This document shows, piece by piece, positions 8,125 through 15,586 of a stretch of 35,299 nt of DNA (positions within the stretch are counted from its first letter, which is position 1; the number at the start of each line of letters is the position of its first letter). The stretch comes from Streptomyces odonnellii (GTDB lineage Bacteria > Actinomycetota > Actinomycetes > Streptomycetales > Streptomycetaceae): assembly GCF_000981895.1 (NCBI RefSeq), contig NZ_LATD01000186.1:1-35299 (forward strand), in the 5' to 3' direction. The notes below the pieces were generated by a model. It did not search any database. It worked only from the letters and a program-made list of their open reading frames with translations, and had not been told where the DNA came from. The translations under genes and the position numbers were made by a program.

Positions 8125-9336
8125 TCACCGGAGGGCGTCGAACAGCATGCTCGCGGCCACCGCCGCCCCGTCGGTGCGGATCTCGGTGCCCAGAGCCTTC
8201 GCCCGCGCCCGGGTCTCAGGCGCCAGGGCCGTCTTGAACGCGACGCCCAGGGACTCGACGGTCGGAGCCGGGTCATCGAGTGCCGCGCCGATGCCCAGGT
8301 CCGCCACCCGGCCGGCCCAGTACGGGTTGTCCGCCAGCCGGAGAGCCACCACCACGTGCGGCACGCCCGCCCGGGCGGCCGTCAGCGTCGTACCCGCACC
8401 GCCGTGGTGCACCACGGCGGCCACCCTGCCGAACAGACGCTGTTGGTTGACCTCACCGATGGCGAAGCAGTCGTCCCGGTCGTCGATCAGGTCCAGGTCC
8501 GCCCAGCCGCGGGAGACGAGTACGCGGTGACCTTGCGCGCGGATCGCCTCGATGGCCTTGCGGGCGATGTCCGGCGACGGGCGCATGCTGCCGAAGCCCA
8601 CGTAGACCGGCGGCGCGCCCGCGTCCAGGAACGTCAGCAACTCGGCCGGGAGCGGGCGTTCGTCCGCCAGGGTCCACGCACCCGTCTGTATCACGTCGAG
8701 GCCCGGGGTCTCCCGCCACGGTCCCAGGACCGGGTCCGCCGCCAGCCACGGCTGGTCGGTGAAGACATGGTCGCGGACGTTGTCCACGGGCGGCAGACCG
8801 ATCGATGCCCGGTGACCGTTGAGCGTCTCACTGAATTGCGCGTTCACGTTGTGGGCGTCCAGCGCCCACAACGCCCGGTTGTCGTTCATCTCCGGCTCCG
8901 GCTCCGCCCAGCCCGGCCGTGGCGGTGGCGCATGGTGTGGTGACGGCAGATTGACCGCTGAATAGCTCGCGTACACGTAGCGGATGCCCGCGGCCTCGGC
9001 CACGGACCGCGCGGCGATCTGCGCCAGGCCGGCCGCCACCAGCGCGTCACATCCGTCTGCCGCCGCAGGGAAGACGTCGAATTGTGTGTCGACCATCTCG
9101 GTCCGGTACCGGGACAGATCCGCCGCCGACGGCAGAGTCGTCCCGCGCATCAACTCCCGCACCGGTGGCCCGACCGGCACCAGTTGTATTCCGATACCCG
9201 CCAGCTTCTCCGCGAACTCCTCGTCCGGCGGGGCGCACATCCGCACCTCCACGCCGAGCGCTTGCAGCCGCACCGCGAGTGCCACCAGCGGTTCGACATC
9301 ACCACGCGTCCCGTATGTGGACAACAGCACCCGCAT
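8125..9336 (-). CDS. MGT/GtfB-type glycosyltransferase
   Basis: A 403-residue GT-B fold transferase of the family that glycosylates natural products. The N-terminus MRVLLSTYGTRGDVEPLVAL is the characteristic acceptor-domain opening. The donor-domain motif VVHHGGAGTTLTAARAG and the FGSM segment (YVGFGSMRPSP) are intact. AGAGGA lies about 8 bases before ATG 9336. It is divergent from a nucleotidyltransferase across a 430-bp gap. The pair suggests sugar activation and transfer, but no deoxysugar genes are nearby and a role in decorating the deazapurine nucleoside is only a possibility. Confidence 0.88.
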   Translation of the reverse strand: MRVLLSTYGTRGDVEPLVALAVRLQALGVEVRMCAPPDEEFAEKLAGIGIQLVPVGPPVRELMRGTTLPSAADLSRYRTEMVDTQFDVFPAAADGCDALVAAGLAQIAARSVAEAAGIRYVYASYSAVNLPSPHHAPPPRPGWAEPEPEMNDNRALWALDAHNVNAQFSETLNGHRASIGLPPVDNVRDHVFTDQPWLAADPVLGPWRETPGLDVIQTGAWTLADERPLPAELLTFLDAGAPPVYVGFGSMRPSPDIARKAIEAIRAQGHRVLVSRGWADLDLIDDRDDCFAIGEVNQQRLFGRVAAVVHHGGAGTTLTAARAGVPHVVVALRLADNPYWAGRVADLGIGAALDDPAPTVESLGVAFKTALAPETRARAKALGTEIRTDGAAVAASMLFDALR

Positions 9337-9766
9337 TCCGCGTCCTCTTTCGTTCTGGCTTCGCATACGTTTCGGCCCGTGCCCGCCCAGGCTTCGAGCG
9401 GTCCTCGTTGACGGCGATGTGTCGGCCGTAGCGGAGTGCGGCAGCAGTGTACGTCGCGTGGTACCGAACGCGGCGGTGGTCCCAGAACACCGAGGTGTCG
9501 GGCCCGTGCGCGCTTTGCCCTCGTCCAGGCGGATATGCAAGTAAGCTCCGCAGTACCGGAGTTGGAAGCAGCCGACGCGGGACAGGTGCCCGGCCCCACT
9601 GACGGTCTCGTCGATCAACGCTCCCTCTCGCGTGGAGCCGTCCCGGGTGGCTACGGTGAGCGCCGACGTGCTTTTCAGGCCGACGGTACGGCGTCGGCCC
9701 TGGGCCGCCCGTACCCGGCAAAACGTGCAAGGTTCCCGATCGTCAACACAATCTGAGGGCCACTCA
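9337..9766. promoter_or_regulatory. Divergent intergenic region of glycosyltransferase and nucleotidyltransferase
   Basis: This 430-bp stretch separates two divergent starts and should contain both promoters. Reading frames cross it on both strands but none has a recognisable family, a good ribosome site or a believable protein composition. No inverted repeat strong enough to call an operator was seen. Confidence 0.4.
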
Positions 9767-10471
9767 ATGCATAGTTCGTCCGTGCCCGTCCCTGATGTTT
9801 CGGTCATTTTGCCCTGCGCCGGATTCGGCACGCGTTTCGGGGCGCCGTACTCGAAGGAGCTGCACTGTCTGGCTCCCGGGGTCACAGTGCTGGACCGCAG
9901 CCTGGAGGGCGTCGTCGAACTGGCCAAGAGCGGACTCAACGTGCGCCTGGTCGTCGTATTCAGGACCCATAAGCTGGACACGGTGAGTTATCTCGCGCGC
10001 TACGCCGAGACCTTCCAGATTGTCTTCGTTTACCAGGACGAGTCGTTCGAACCGGGGCTCGACGGGGCGATCCGGTCCGCCCTGCCGATAACGCGGGGAC
10101 CGGTGGCCCTTGTCCTGCCTGACATCGTTGTCAGTGGTACGGGCAGTGTCGGCAGTCTTCTCGCCGCAGTGCGACAACTGGACGTGGCGGGTTGGAGCGT
10201 AGTGGCCGCCGAAGAGCGAGACCCCGACACACTGCAACAGATGGGCGCGCTGGCCGTGGCCGAGGAGAGCGGCGTGGTGACAGTCGGGGCGGCCACCGAC
10301 AAGCCGGCGGATCCTTCGGGCTTCAACGCGTTCTGGGGCATGGTGGCAGTCACCGAGGAAGAGGCACACCGTCTACCTGACGTGGTGAGCAAAGGAGCGG
10401 ACAGCCCACTGACCGGTGCGGTCGCTCTCATGGTGGAGCGAATCGTCAACTACAACACGGCTGCGGGCTGA
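9767..10471 (+). CDS. Nucleotidyltransferase-like protein
   Basis: A 234-residue protein with the N-terminal nucleotide-binding signature of sugar-1-phosphate nucleotidyltransferases, VILPCAGFGTRFGAPYSKEL, followed by LDRSLEGVVEL. A metal-binding-type Asp is in VLPDIVVSGTG near residue 115. GAGGG precedes ATG 9767. The fold is Rossmann-like NTP transferase, which activates a sugar phosphate or transfers a nucleotide; the exact substrate is not evident. It is shorter than RmlA (about 290). Divergence from a glycosyltransferase gene hints at a shared glycosylation role. Confidence 0.75.
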   Translation: MHSSSVPVPDVSVILPCAGFGTRFGAPYSKELHCLAPGVTVLDRSLEGVVELAKSGLNVRLVVVFRTHKLDTVSYLARYAETFQIVFVYQDESFEPGLDGAIRSALPITRGPVALVLPDIVVSGTGSVGSLLAAVRQLDVAGWSVVAAEERDPDTLQQMGALAVAEESGVVTVGAATDKPADPSGFNAFWGMVAVTEEEAHRLPDVVSKGADSPLTGAVALMVERIVNYNTAAG

Positions 10472-10519
10472 CTCGCCGGACGCCGACGCGGCAGACCTCG
10501 CGGGTCGCCGCACGGGATA

Positions 10520-11293
10520 TCAAGTACCGGCGGTTGGCAGGAGCTGGACCCCTGCTGGCAGGAGTTGGACCACGCCGGCCGATGGGGACACGCCTTTCTC
10601 GTAAAACACGCGGACTCTCCACCGTCCCGCGGGCACGGGCACCGGGGCTTCCTCCGGCTGACCCCTGCCGTCCGGGTAGGGCACGCCTAGGGTCTTTCGT
10701 TTGGATCTGGCTGGATCAGGGAGCGCCCGCCGCGGGAGCGGCTGATGTCTGCGTTGGTGGCGTGGATCGCAAGGCGGAGGAGGGAGCCCACGCGGAGGGG
10801 GTACCTCCCACGCCCTTAAGGCTGTGGGGGAGTAGGCGACTGACGACAACGCCGCGAGGCGCGGTGCCGGGGCCCGCGAGCCCAGCAAGATCCAAACGAG
10901 AGGCCCTAGGTCTTCGCCGGCCTCGGCCGAGTCCATCAGAACCGCCGGGCCGTCGGTCTCCCAGATCCCGCACTCCTCCTCCCACGGCGTCGCCTCATCG
11001 CCCAGGACGGCAGCGGCTGCGGCGACCAGTTCGGCTTCGGATTCGGCGCGGACGCACCGCACGAAGGCCCTGTGTTCGGGCAGGTAGCAGGTCGTGGCTG
11101 GTCCGTCTCCCAGCACCAGCACGGACGCGCTCCCGGCATCCCCCAGGCTGATCACTTCGGCGTACTCGTCGACGGCGCAGGCCCGGTCGTAATCGTCCGG
11201 TTGGTCGGTGCCACCGACGATGATGCCGTCCTCTGTGCAGCCGCTCCACTGGTGCAGCATGGACACAGGAACGACGATCAGCGGGCCGCCCAT
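10520..11293 (-). CDS. Imm21-family immunity protein with in-frame MITE insertion
   Basis: The ends of this 257-codon gene match the Streptomyces Imm21 family: MGGPLIVVPVSMLHQWSG at the start, CYLPEHRAFVRC and WETDGPAVLMDSAEAGEDL in the middle, and PVPAGRWRVR with GVVQLLPAG at the end. Between Leu129 and the GVPYPDG segment lies a 217-bp inverted-repeat element plus a duplicated TA, together 219 bp or exactly 73 codons, with no stop in this frame. Removing it restores a continuous protein of 184 residues. Imm21 proteins are predicted to neutralise polymorphic toxins. No partner toxin is adjacent. Whether the extended protein still folds is unknown. Confidence 0.8.
   Translation of the reverse strand: MGGPLIVVPVSMLHQWSGCTEDGIIVGGTDQPDDYDRACAVDEYAEVISLGDAGSASVLVLGDGPATTCYLPEHRAFVRCVRAESEAELVAAAAAVLGDEATPWEEECGIWETDGPAVLMDSAEAGEDLGPLVWILLGSRAPAPRLAALSSVAYSPTALRAWEVPPPRGLPPPPCDPRHQRRHQPLPRRALPDPARSKRKTLGVPYPDGRGQPEEAPVPVPAGRWRVRVFYEKGVSPSAGVVQLLPAGVQLLPTAGT
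10690..10906. mobile_element. MITE-like element, 217 bp, TA target duplication
   Basis: The left end reads GGGTCTTTCGTTTGGATC and the inverted right end GGGCCTCTCGTTTGGATC, imperfect terminal inverted repeats of about 25 bp. Both ends are flanked by TA (10688-10689 and 10907-10908), consistent with a TA target duplication as in IS630/mariner-type elements; because CTAG surrounds each end, a longer duplication cannot be ruled out. There is no transposase. Inside is a second hairpin at about 10798-10833 (arms TACCTCCCACGCC and GGCTGTGGGGGAGTA). It interrupts the Imm21 gene in frame. Confidence 0.8.
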
Positions 11294-11528
11294 GGTTCAC
11301 CCAAGTCAGGCCGAGCCTGCGGCGATTGGTGTTGACGCTGTCACCCATGTGCGCAGTCTGCCTTGATCCTTGACAGGGCGGGACGACGGTCCGCTGGACT
11401 GAGCTCAACGCAGCACGCTGCCCAACGATCACCTCCGGCCCGCTTCGCCCGCGAGCTGCGCGGTACATCTGGTCACGCCCGGAACTCCTCAGCCACCAGC
11501 ACCGCTGTGCCACTACAGTGCCGTGGCC

Positions 11529-11699
11529 ATGACGGCACTTTCGTCCTTCATCTTCGTACGCCGCGTCGACGGGCTCCGATATCACTTTGAACGGGACGGC
11601 GAGCACAACGGCCGCGCCGCCTACCGCCGGGCGGACGGGAATGTGTGGTGTGTCTGGTCACCGACCGATGGCAAGCCCTTGATGTCCAGATCCCGCTGA
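11529..11699 (+). CDS. Possible small hypothetical protein, 56 residues
   Basis: An ATG-started frame encodes a charged 56-residue peptide (opening MTALSSFIFVRRVDGLRYHF, ending MSRSR) with mostly G/C third positions. It has aromatic-rich, domain-like composition (VWCVWSPTDG) but no family I recognise and no strong ribosome site. It may be a remnant of a larger gene. The rest of 11294-11765 holds nothing else convincing apart from the leader of the next gene. Confidence 0.3.
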   Translation: MTALSSFIFVRRVDGLRYHFERDGEHNGRAAYRRADGNVWCVWSPTDGKPLMSRSR

Positions 11700-11732
11700 T
11701 CGCGCGCCACCAGCCAGGGTCGGGCCCGTGGA

Positions 11733-11759
11733 GGTGACGTAAGGTCCCGCCTCTACAAT
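11733..11759 (+). promoter_or_regulatory. Putative promoter for a leaderless transcript
   Basis: TACAAT at 11754-11759 is a near-consensus -10 box, ending only six bases before the VOC start codon. GGTGAC at 11733-11738 could serve as -35 with a short spacer. Transcription would begin at or next to the ATG, and no Shine-Dalgarno sequence is seen, so a leaderless mRNA is likely. Confidence 0.4.
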
Positions 11760-11765
11760 GGGCCA

Positions 11766-12200
11766 ATGGTGTCGATCAAGCAGGTCCAAGTCACCTTCGA
11801 CTGCGCAAAGCCTGAGCGTGTTGCTCGTTTCTGGTGCGAGGTGTTGGGTTACGTCGTACCGCCGCCACCGGAGGGGTTTGCTACCTGGGACGATTACGAT
11901 CGCTCGCTGCCGGCTGAGCGTCAGGGTGCGGCGTTCGCATGCGTTGATCCCTCAGGTGTGGGCCCGCGGCTGTTCTTCCAGCGCGTTCCCGAAGGCAAAG
12001 TCGTCAAGAATCGGCTGCATCTCGACGTGCGGGTCGCCACCGGGCTCGTGGGTGAAGAGCGCGTCGCCGCACTCGAGGCCGAATGCGCACGGCTGATCGC
12101 GCTCGGCGCGGTACGCGTGGAACTACTGCGTGCCGATGGCTACAACGAGTCGTGCCTCGTGATGCAGGACATCGAGGGCAACGAGTTCTGTCTCGACTGA
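11766..12200 (+). CDS. VOC (glyoxalase-like) family protein
   Basis: A 144-residue single-module vicinal oxygen chelate protein of the Glyoxalase_6 type. The beta-alpha-beta-beta-beta layout is visible: QVTFDCAKPERVARFWCEVLGY, then FFQRVPEGKVVKNRLHLDVRV, and a terminal VMQDIEGNEFCLD that supplies the usual acidic residue near the C-terminus. Such proteins are often metal-dependent isomerases, dioxygenases or resistance binders; this subgroup has no defined activity. ATG 11766 has no ribosome site and may be leaderless. A hairpin terminator follows the stop by 20 bases. Confidence 0.85.
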   Translation: MVSIKQVQVTFDCAKPERVARFWCEVLGYVVPPPPEGFATWDDYDRSLPAERQGAAFACVDPSGVGPRLFFQRVPEGKVVKNRLHLDVRVATGLVGEERVAALEAECARLIALGAVRVELLRADGYNESCLVMQDIEGNEFCLD

Positions 12201-12219
12201 GGGGCTGCAGAGGGAAACC

Positions 12220-12242
12220 GGCAGGAGGGTGACCCTCCTGCC
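12220..12242. terminator. Hairpin terminator after the VOC gene
   Basis: A perfect 10-bp inverted repeat, GGCAGGAGGG and CCCTCCTGCC, with a three-base loop. No T-run follows, as is common in Streptomyces. It also lies just beyond the end of the small minus-strand frame at 12246, so it could act in both directions. Confidence 0.65.
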
Positions 12243-12245
12243 TGC

Positions 12246-12434
12246 TCAGGGCCGCATTCTGATCGGGAAGTTGGAACTCGGCTGCGGCAACCTGCGCGTT
12301 GCTTCGAGCTCGTCTCGTACGTCCCGACGTTCCCCGAGAGGGTCTCGAACCACCTCGTCGTCGCGCCGCGCGGTGTCCATGGCCTCACAGAAGGCGGCGA
12401 CCCCAGCACGGACGCCCAGGGCGAGGGGGAGCAC
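12246..12434 (-). CDS. Possible small protein, 62 residues, partner of the small membrane protein
   Basis: This GTG-started frame begins three bases beyond the stop of the small membrane-protein frame. It encodes a hydrophobic start (VLPLALGVRAGVAAF) followed by a charged body (ARRDDEVVRDPLGERRDVRD). No family is recognised and the ribosome site is weak. It is listed because its tight spacing to the upstream frame and its charged composition look gene-like; it may be spurious. Confidence 0.3.
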   Translation of the reverse strand: MLPLALGVRAGVAAFCEAMDTARRDDEVVRDPLGERRDVRDELEATRRLPQPSSNFPIRMRP

Positions 12435-12436
12435 AG

Positions 12437-12589
12437 CTACCGCCGGGCTTTCCAGCTTCCCCAGGCCAGGCAGGCAAGAAGCGCGGCGATCGCATAGTCG
12501 TCGATACCACCGCGCCGGTTCGCCGTTGCGAAGGCGCCGATACTGAGAGCGGCAAAGAGGACGCTGAGGAGTGTCCAAAACCTGATCAT
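12437..12589 (-). CDS. Small membrane protein, 50 residues
   Basis: ATG 12589 is preceded by GGGAGC at a good distance. The product has two hydrophobic segments, FWTLLSVLFAALSIGAFATA (about 4-23) and YAIAALLACLAWGSW (about 32-46), separated by a charged NRRGGIDD turn, and it ends in KARR. This is the pattern of a small two-span membrane protein of a kind common in Streptomyces. The function is unknown. Confidence 0.5.
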   Translation of the reverse strand: MIRFWTLLSVLFAALSIGAFATANRRGGIDDYAIAALLACLAWGSWKARR

Positions 12590-12689
12590 GCTGCTCCCGG
12601 CTCATCAGGGCTGTAGGAGCCAACGTAGCTCCCGCCCGCCCTGTATACCGCCTCCTCCGGAGTGATTGGGCGAGATAGCTGTCACTTGA

Positions 12690-12880
12690 GCTGGAAAGCT
12701 GTCACTGGTGGGCCGCAAAGACACAAGAACGGCCGGCAACTGGCCAACTACGCAGGACACCGCCACACCTGACCGTCTCCGAACGGCCCGGCGAACCCGA
12801 CGGAAGCCTCATCCTCGACGGCACCGGCTTCCTCAAGACGCACACGACGGCGGTGCGCTCGCGTGACGGAGTGACGGCGG
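12690..12880 (+). pseudogene. IS701-family transposase remnant
   Basis: Two pieces of an IS701-type transposase lie in different frames. The first encodes KNGRQLANYAGHR (about 12727-12767), matching the conserved KNGWQLAEYAGHRTPD-type segment. The second encodes EPDGSLILDGTGFLK (about 12790-12835), the block around the first catalytic Asp. The rest of the transposase is missing and the frames are broken. It is dead transposon sequence. The call rests on remembered family motifs. Confidence 0.55.
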
Positions 12881-13457
12881 GACGGCCGACGGATTCCGTG
12901 AGTACGGCAGGTGCCGGGCCCTGGCCAGAGAAGGACGAGCCGGAGCGCTATCGCCGGATCATCGGGCACGGGTACTCCCTCGCGACGGCCCGCACCAAGG
13001 TCGGGCGCATTCAGGAGTCCGAAGTAACCGGCGCCGACTCGTGCGGGCCACCGCTCCGGCTTCACCATCCACAAGTTCAAGGGGCCGCCGGTCCACATCA
13101 AGGATCAACAGCGGCTCCGCGGCCGTACCTCCGCTCGTGTCCATCCGTCGTACTCCGGCGGAGGATACTTGCCCGCACCGCACCGAGCTGCTCTATCCGC
13201 CCGTCCGCCCATCATGCTGCGGCCGGTCCGTGGCCAAGAGTCGACGTGCGACGTGCACTGAGCGCCTGGTTGATCGCAGCGTGGGGACCGCCGCCTCATC
13301 GAGTCTGCCGTTCCCTTGCCGGACCACCCCGATCACCCCGAGCCTGCCCGGTACCTCGCCCGCCTGGCCCGCTGGCTGGGAAGGCGGACCGCACCGGGGC
13401 CGGGACAGACGTCGGGTTAGAGTTCAACCGATCATCACACACCAGGGGGCGGGACAT
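12881..13457. other. Non-coding or decayed stretch
   Basis: No intact gene is visible. A plus-strand frame at about 13267-13422 encodes a charged tail ([20 protein letters not shown] and [12 protein letters not shown]) that looks like the C-terminal end of a lost gene; the family is not recognised. The last bases before 13458 carry the ribosome site of the lipoprotein gene. Confidence 0.35.
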
Positions 13458-14303
13458 ATGAAGCACATTCGGGCCGGGGCATGGGTGGGGATCACCTTCG
13501 CCGTGCTGGCCGCGACCACCGCGTGCGGCACGGAAGCCGCGAGAAAGACCGCCGACGCCGTCGGCCACGCCGACGCGATCATGGCGGCGCTGACCCGTGC
13601 GTCGGACAAGGCGTCCGGGTTCGGTTCGGCCGAGGTCGAGACGACGACCGAGATCGCCGCAAGCCGTGGCAAGCCGGTTGCCATGGACGGCACGTACTCC
13701 TGGGGCGACGGCGCCGCGCTCGACGTCGAGATGGACACCGCGAGCGCGCAGATGCAGTCCGTCCAGGACGACCCCACGCTGACGATGAAGATGGTCGACG
13801 GGGCGTACTACTACGAGGTGGACCCGCAGCCCAGCGGCCCGCTCAAGGGCAAGCACTGGATGCGGATCGACGTATCCGCCGTTGTGGGGGAGGCGGGTGC
13901 GAACAGCATCGCGGACAACGCCGACCCGACGGCGGGCCTGCGCTACATCGGCGCCTCCAAGGACGTGATGAACCTCGGCGAGGAGACCGTCCGCGGCAAG
14001 AAGGCCACCCACTACCGGGGGAGCATAGGCACTCAGCAGGTCAACGCTTCCGGCCTGACAGCCCAGGAGAAGAAGGCCGCCGTCAAGTCCCTGGAGGCGA
14101 GCGGCGGGAAGGTGTCCCTCGACATCTGGGTCGACGGTAAGGACCTGCCCGTGCGCGTGAAGCAGAGCGGCGGCGGAATGACGGTCACCATGGACTACCT
14201 GAAATTCGGTGGCATCAAGCCGATCACCGCCCCGCCGGCTGCCGACACGGCCGACCTCACCGACGAGGTCGAAAAACAGCGCGATCAGTCGCTGAACCAG
14301 TGA
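13458..14303 (+). CDS. Secreted lipoprotein, LppX/LprG-like
   Basis: A 281-residue protein with a lipoprotein-type signal: [17 protein letters not shown], then LAATTACG with the acylation Cys near residue 23. The body alternates strands in the pattern [52 protein letters not shown] and [16 protein letters not shown], which recalls actinobacterial LppX/LprAFG-like lipid-binding lipoproteins. The start is supported by GGGGGCGGGA upstream; longer in-frame starts to 13041 lack support. It would sit outside the membrane. The ligand is unknown. Confidence 0.75.
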   Translation: MKHIRAGAWVGITFAVLAATTACGTEAARKTADAVGHADAIMAALTRASDKASGFGSAEVETTTEIAASRGKPVAMDGTYSWGDGAALDVEMDTASAQMQSVQDDPTLTMKMVDGAYYYEVDPQPSGPLKGKHWMRIDVSAVVGEAGANSIADNADPTAGLRYIGASKDVMNLGEETVRGKKATHYRGSIGTQQVNASGLTAQEKKAAVKSLEASGGKVSLDIWVDGKDLPVRVKQSGGGMTVTMDYLKFGGIKPITAPPAADTADLTDEVEKQRDQSLNQ

Positions 14304-14371
14304 GGTATTGACGCGTACCAAGGGGCCCGGGCGACGGGACCGCGTCGTGCGACGGCATGATCTTGCAGGCC

Positions 14372-14413
14372 CTCGTAACGCGTGGGTCCCGGGTTCGCAT
14401 CCCGAAGGCGGCT
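14372..14413 (+). other. tRNA-Thr(CGT) 3'-half fragment, putative att site
   Basis: From the anticodon loop CTCGTAA onward the sequence follows a tRNA-Thr(CGT): 3' anticodon strand CGCGT, variable GGGTC, T-arm CCGGG-TTCGCAT-CCCGA, 3' acceptor AGGCGGC and discriminator T. There is no 5' half: the bases before the loop do not pair properly and no D-arm or 5' acceptor strand exists. A displaced 3' tRNA half followed by a terminator is the typical footprint of a tRNA-integrating element. The intact tRNA would then lie to the left, outside the window. No integrase is visible. Confidence 0.6.
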
Positions 14414-14419
14414 CGTTTG

Positions 14420-14452
14420 GGGCCCAGGTCAGACAGCCACTGACCTGGGCCC
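14420..14452 (+). terminator. Strong Rho-independent terminator
   Basis: A perfect 13-bp stem (GGGCCCAGGTCAG / CTGACCTGGGCCC) with a 7-base loop is followed by TTTGTTT. This form is typical of Streptomyces tRNA gene terminators. Its position right after the tRNA 3' half suggests it is the original terminator of that tRNA locus. Confidence 0.85.
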
Positions 14453-14536
14453 TTTGTTTCGATCCTGCGAGTCGGCGCTGACCGTGCGTCTCGCGTACGA
14501 GCCTGCCGCCGAAGCAGCACGCGGCGGACCGGGCGG

Positions 14537-15586
14537 TTATCTGATCTTGATGATTACCTTTCCGAACGGGTTGGCCGACTCGTAGTAGCGGTACGCCTCT
14601 GCGCTTTCCTCGAACGGGAACACCCGGTCGATGACCGGCCGAAGCCGATGCGCGGTGATGACGTCGTTCATTGAGATGAACTGGGCGCGACTGCCGACGG
14701 CCAAGGCCCGGACCGTGGCGGCGGCCCCGAACAGGAGACGGGGATCGACCGGTGGCCAGTTGCCGGAGACGGAGCCGACGAAGGAGATGTGGCCGTCGAC
14801 GGCGAGCGCCTTCAGCGACTGCTCCAGCGTTCCAGCGGTGTCGACGACTCGGTCGACCCCTCGCCCGGTGGTGAGTTCGCGGGCGGCGGTGTGCCAGTCC
14901 GGTCTGTCACGGTAGTTGATGACCTCGTCGGCTCCCAGATCGCGGAGGCGCTGTTCCTTGTCCGTGCTGCTCGTCGTGGCGATCACTCTCGCGCCCAGCC
15001 GCTTGGCGAACTGGACCGTGAACAGTGACACGCCGCCGGAGCCGGTGGCCAGTACGGTCTGTCCGCGCTGGACGCCGCGGCCGCCGCCGGTCAGAGCGTT
15101 CCACGCCGTGACCGCGGCGCAGGGAAGCGTTGCCGCCTCGGCGTAGGAGAGGTGGTCGGGGATGGACACCAGAGCGTCCTCGGGCAGGATGGCCAGCTCC
15201 GTCAGCATTCCGTCGAGCGAGCCACCGAGCTGCGGCAGAAACGCCGGTTCAAGGGGACCGTCCAGCCACCGCGGGAACAGCGTGGCGGCGACGCGGTCGC
15301 CCGGGCGTACCCGCCGGACATCAGGCCCGACGGCGACGACCTCGCCGGCACCGTCGGAGACCGGTATGACGTCCGGTTTGACGGACAGTACGTACTGGCC
15401 GCGCACCACAAGAAGTTCGCGGAAGCTGAGCGAGGTTGCGTGGACCGCGACCGCGACCTCTCCTGCCCCGGGTGTACGTGGTTCGTGCGTACGCAGCAAC
15501 AGGCCGTCGATGCCGCCGCCCGCGCTGACGTGGTAGCTGCGCACCGTTGACGGGAGCCCGGTCGTCATCGCTCTCATCCTTGTCAT
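14537..15586 (-). CDS. Zinc-independent MDR-family NAD(P)H oxidoreductase
   Basis: A 349-residue medium-chain dehydrogenase/reductase of the quinone-oxidoreductase type. It has the GroES-like N-terminal half (PGAGEVAVAVHATSLSFREL, then VSDGAGEVVAVG) and a Rossmann motif VLATGSGGVSLF. The ADH zinc ligands are absent. The C-terminal FPFEESAEAYRYYESANPFG is the usual substrate-lid region. Its start overlaps the stop of the SnoaL-like gene as ATGA; alternative ATGs at 15577 and 15568 have better ribosome spacing. Together with the adjacent SnoaL-like gene and divergent XRE regulator it forms a common Streptomyces redox cassette. Confidence 0.88.
   Translation of the reverse strand: MTRMRAMTTGLPSTVRSYHVSAGGGIDGLLLRTHEPRTPGAGEVAVAVHATSLSFRELLVVRGQYVLSVKPDVIPVSDGAGEVVAVGPDVRRVRPGDRVAATLFPRWLDGPLEPAFLPQLGGSLDGMLTELAILPEDALVSIPDHLSYAEAATLPCAAVTAWNALTGGGRGVQRGQTVLATGSGGVSLFTVQFAKRLGARVIATTSSTDKEQRLRDLGADEVINYRDRPDWHTAARELTTGRGVDRVVDTAGTLEQSLKALAVDGHISFVGSVSGNWPPVDPRLLFGAAATVRALAVGSRAQFISMNDVITAHRLRPVIDRVFPFEESAEAYRYYESANPFGKVIIKIR

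Noticed and set aside
13041..13457. Longer N-terminal extension of the lipoprotein
   Set aside because: The extra 139 codons are low-quality Ser/Arg/Pro-rich sequence, and the signal peptide and ribosome site mark the start at 13458.
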